A DNA stretch of 64,000 bases, taken from assembly GCF_003226325.1 (NCBI RefSeq), contig NZ_PDOD01000001.1, positions 1,116,001 to 1,180,000 on the forward strand. Reading direction: 5' to 3'. Positions 63,711 through 64,000 of this stretch are shown here, in pieces. Below the pieces are notes generated by a model that was not told the DNA's origin, ran no database searches, and saw nothing but the letters and a program-made list of their open reading frames with translations. Origin of the DNA: Salipaludibacillus keqinensis. Lineage in GTDB: Bacteria > Bacillota > Bacilli > Bacillales > Salisediminibacteriaceae. Each line of letters starts with the position of its first letter. Positions within the stretch are counted from its first letter, which is position 1. A program made the position numbers and the translations under genes.

Positions 63711-63741
63711 AACAAAAAGCACATCCTAGTAACAGGATGTG
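63711..63741 (-). terminator. Riboswitch-controlled terminator
   Basis: On the minus strand CACATCCT pairs with AGGATGTG, loop of six bases, then CTTTTTGTTTTT. An alternative hairpin CAGGAT/ATCCTG (63743-63748 with 63733-63738) would break it. Confidence 0.85.
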
Positions 63742-63745
63742 AATC

Positions 63746-63844
63746 CTGAAACGGCAACTGGCTGGCATAGCAATCAATAGAATTGCTTTAGCCCCTTTAG
63801 CTTTGCGTCACTATGTTTCCATAGTTTTGCCACAAACGTTCCAA
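63746..63844 (-). promoter_or_regulatory. Cyclic di-GMP-I riboswitch (GEMM-I)
   Basis: Minus strand. P1: TTGGAACG (63844-63837) with CGTTTCAG (63753-63746), eight pairs with two wobbles. P2: CTATG-GAAA-CATAG with a GNRA tetraloop, followed by the invariant GACGCAAAGC joint. P3: GGGGCTAAAGCAAT...ATTGCTATGCC with the tetraloop receptor shape, then AGCC. Layout and invariant bases agree with the Vibrio Vc2 aptamer. P1 takes up CAG of the antiterminator, so bound c-di-GMP should favour termination (off). Confidence 0.93.
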
Positions 63845-64000
63845 TAATTAATTTCCCTAAAATAGAAATACTTACTTAAGTATTTATATCATATAAATCT
63901 TACAATATTTTTCCTCATAATTCAACAATTTTCTGATTTTATGTATTAAACAGCTATGTTTAAGGAGTGTTTAATAGGTGAATAACATGATATGAATGAT
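63845..64000. other. Window end, no gene seen
   Basis: AT-rich 156 bases. It should hold the minus-strand promoter of the riboswitch transcript; no confident -35/-10 pair was placed. Confidence 0.4.

Noticed and set aside
1-64000. Prophage, insertion sequence or genomic island
   Set aside because: No transposase, integrase, tRNA junction or capsid gene was seen, and gene orders match the chromosomal core of Bacillaceae.

Overview
The window reads as an ordinary chromosomal stretch of a low-GC, endospore-forming Bacillaceae, most likely a salt-tolerant genus near Halobacillus, Pontibacillus or Virgibacillus. The genus is an inference from acidic, Asn/Glu-rich lipoprotein linkers and gene content. 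Spore-former membership is supported by a sporulation checkpoint protein (Sda), a YjcZ-like peptide and many gene orders known from Bacillus subtilis (lnrJKLMN, yhcE-I, appDFABC, queCDE, yjcD). No rRNA, tRNA, phage, insertion sequence or CRISPR array was seen. Intergenic hairpins followed by T-runs separate most transcription units.

Layout. 1-5.3 kb: a two-component system and three-gene ABC-2 exporter in the order of the linearmycin-resistance locus lnrJKLMN. 5.4-6.8 kb: a HEPN-like protein coupled to a D-2-hydroxyacid dehydrogenase. 6.8-14 kb: RDD membrane protein, CstA-type peptide/carbon-starvation carrier with a cre-like site, short-chain dehydrogenase, YqcI/YcgG protein, aldo/keto reductase, LysM-L,D-transpeptidase (ykuD) and LysE exporter. 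14-21 kb: oligopeptidase PepF, helicase YjcD, an M42 aminopeptidase, a 51-bp minisatellite and a DegV protein. 21.4-25 kb: a polar amino-acid ABC importer followed by a second M42 peptidase. 25-29 kb: HEAT-repeat protein, an unusually long acyl-CoA dehydrogenase, a YflT stress protein behind a SigmaB-like promoter, and an alpha/beta hydrolase.

29-35.6 kb holds two ABC-2 exporters; the second is the GntR-controlled yhcEFGHI operon with an extra small ORF. 35.9-41.8 kb is an appDFABC-type oligopeptide importer with a possible CodY box. 42-47.6 kb holds acetyltransferases, lactaldehyde dehydrogenase AldA, an ASCH protein, a UPF0317 protein and ProC. 47.6-49.7 kb is a preQ1 riboswitch with queCDE. 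50-59 kb contains an amidase, a DUF6241-like protein, a HAD phosphatase, a rhodanese-like protein under a CsoR/CstR-like operator, glutathione peroxidase, an EamA carrier, a DEDDh exonuclease and a short-chain dehydrogenase. 59-64 kb contains sda, rlmN, a DUF4190 protein, a membrane-anchored trypsin-like protease, a YjcZ-like peptide and a LuxR-type regulator read from the minus strand.

The LuxR-type regulator is preceded on its own strand by a c-di-GMP-I riboswitch with a visible terminator/antiterminator pair, so a second messenger probably sets the level of a transcription factor. This is the most interesting system seen. Other points worth attention are the CstR-like palindrome between the -35 and -10 of the rhodanese gene, two periodic intergenic repeats (51 bp and 21 bp), a hairpin that buries the ribosome site of aldA, and three genes whose only good Shine-Dalgarno points to an ATT codon or to a frame break. 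Several genes serve peptide and amino-acid use: two peptide or amino-acid importers, two M42 peptidases, PepF, CstA and ProC.
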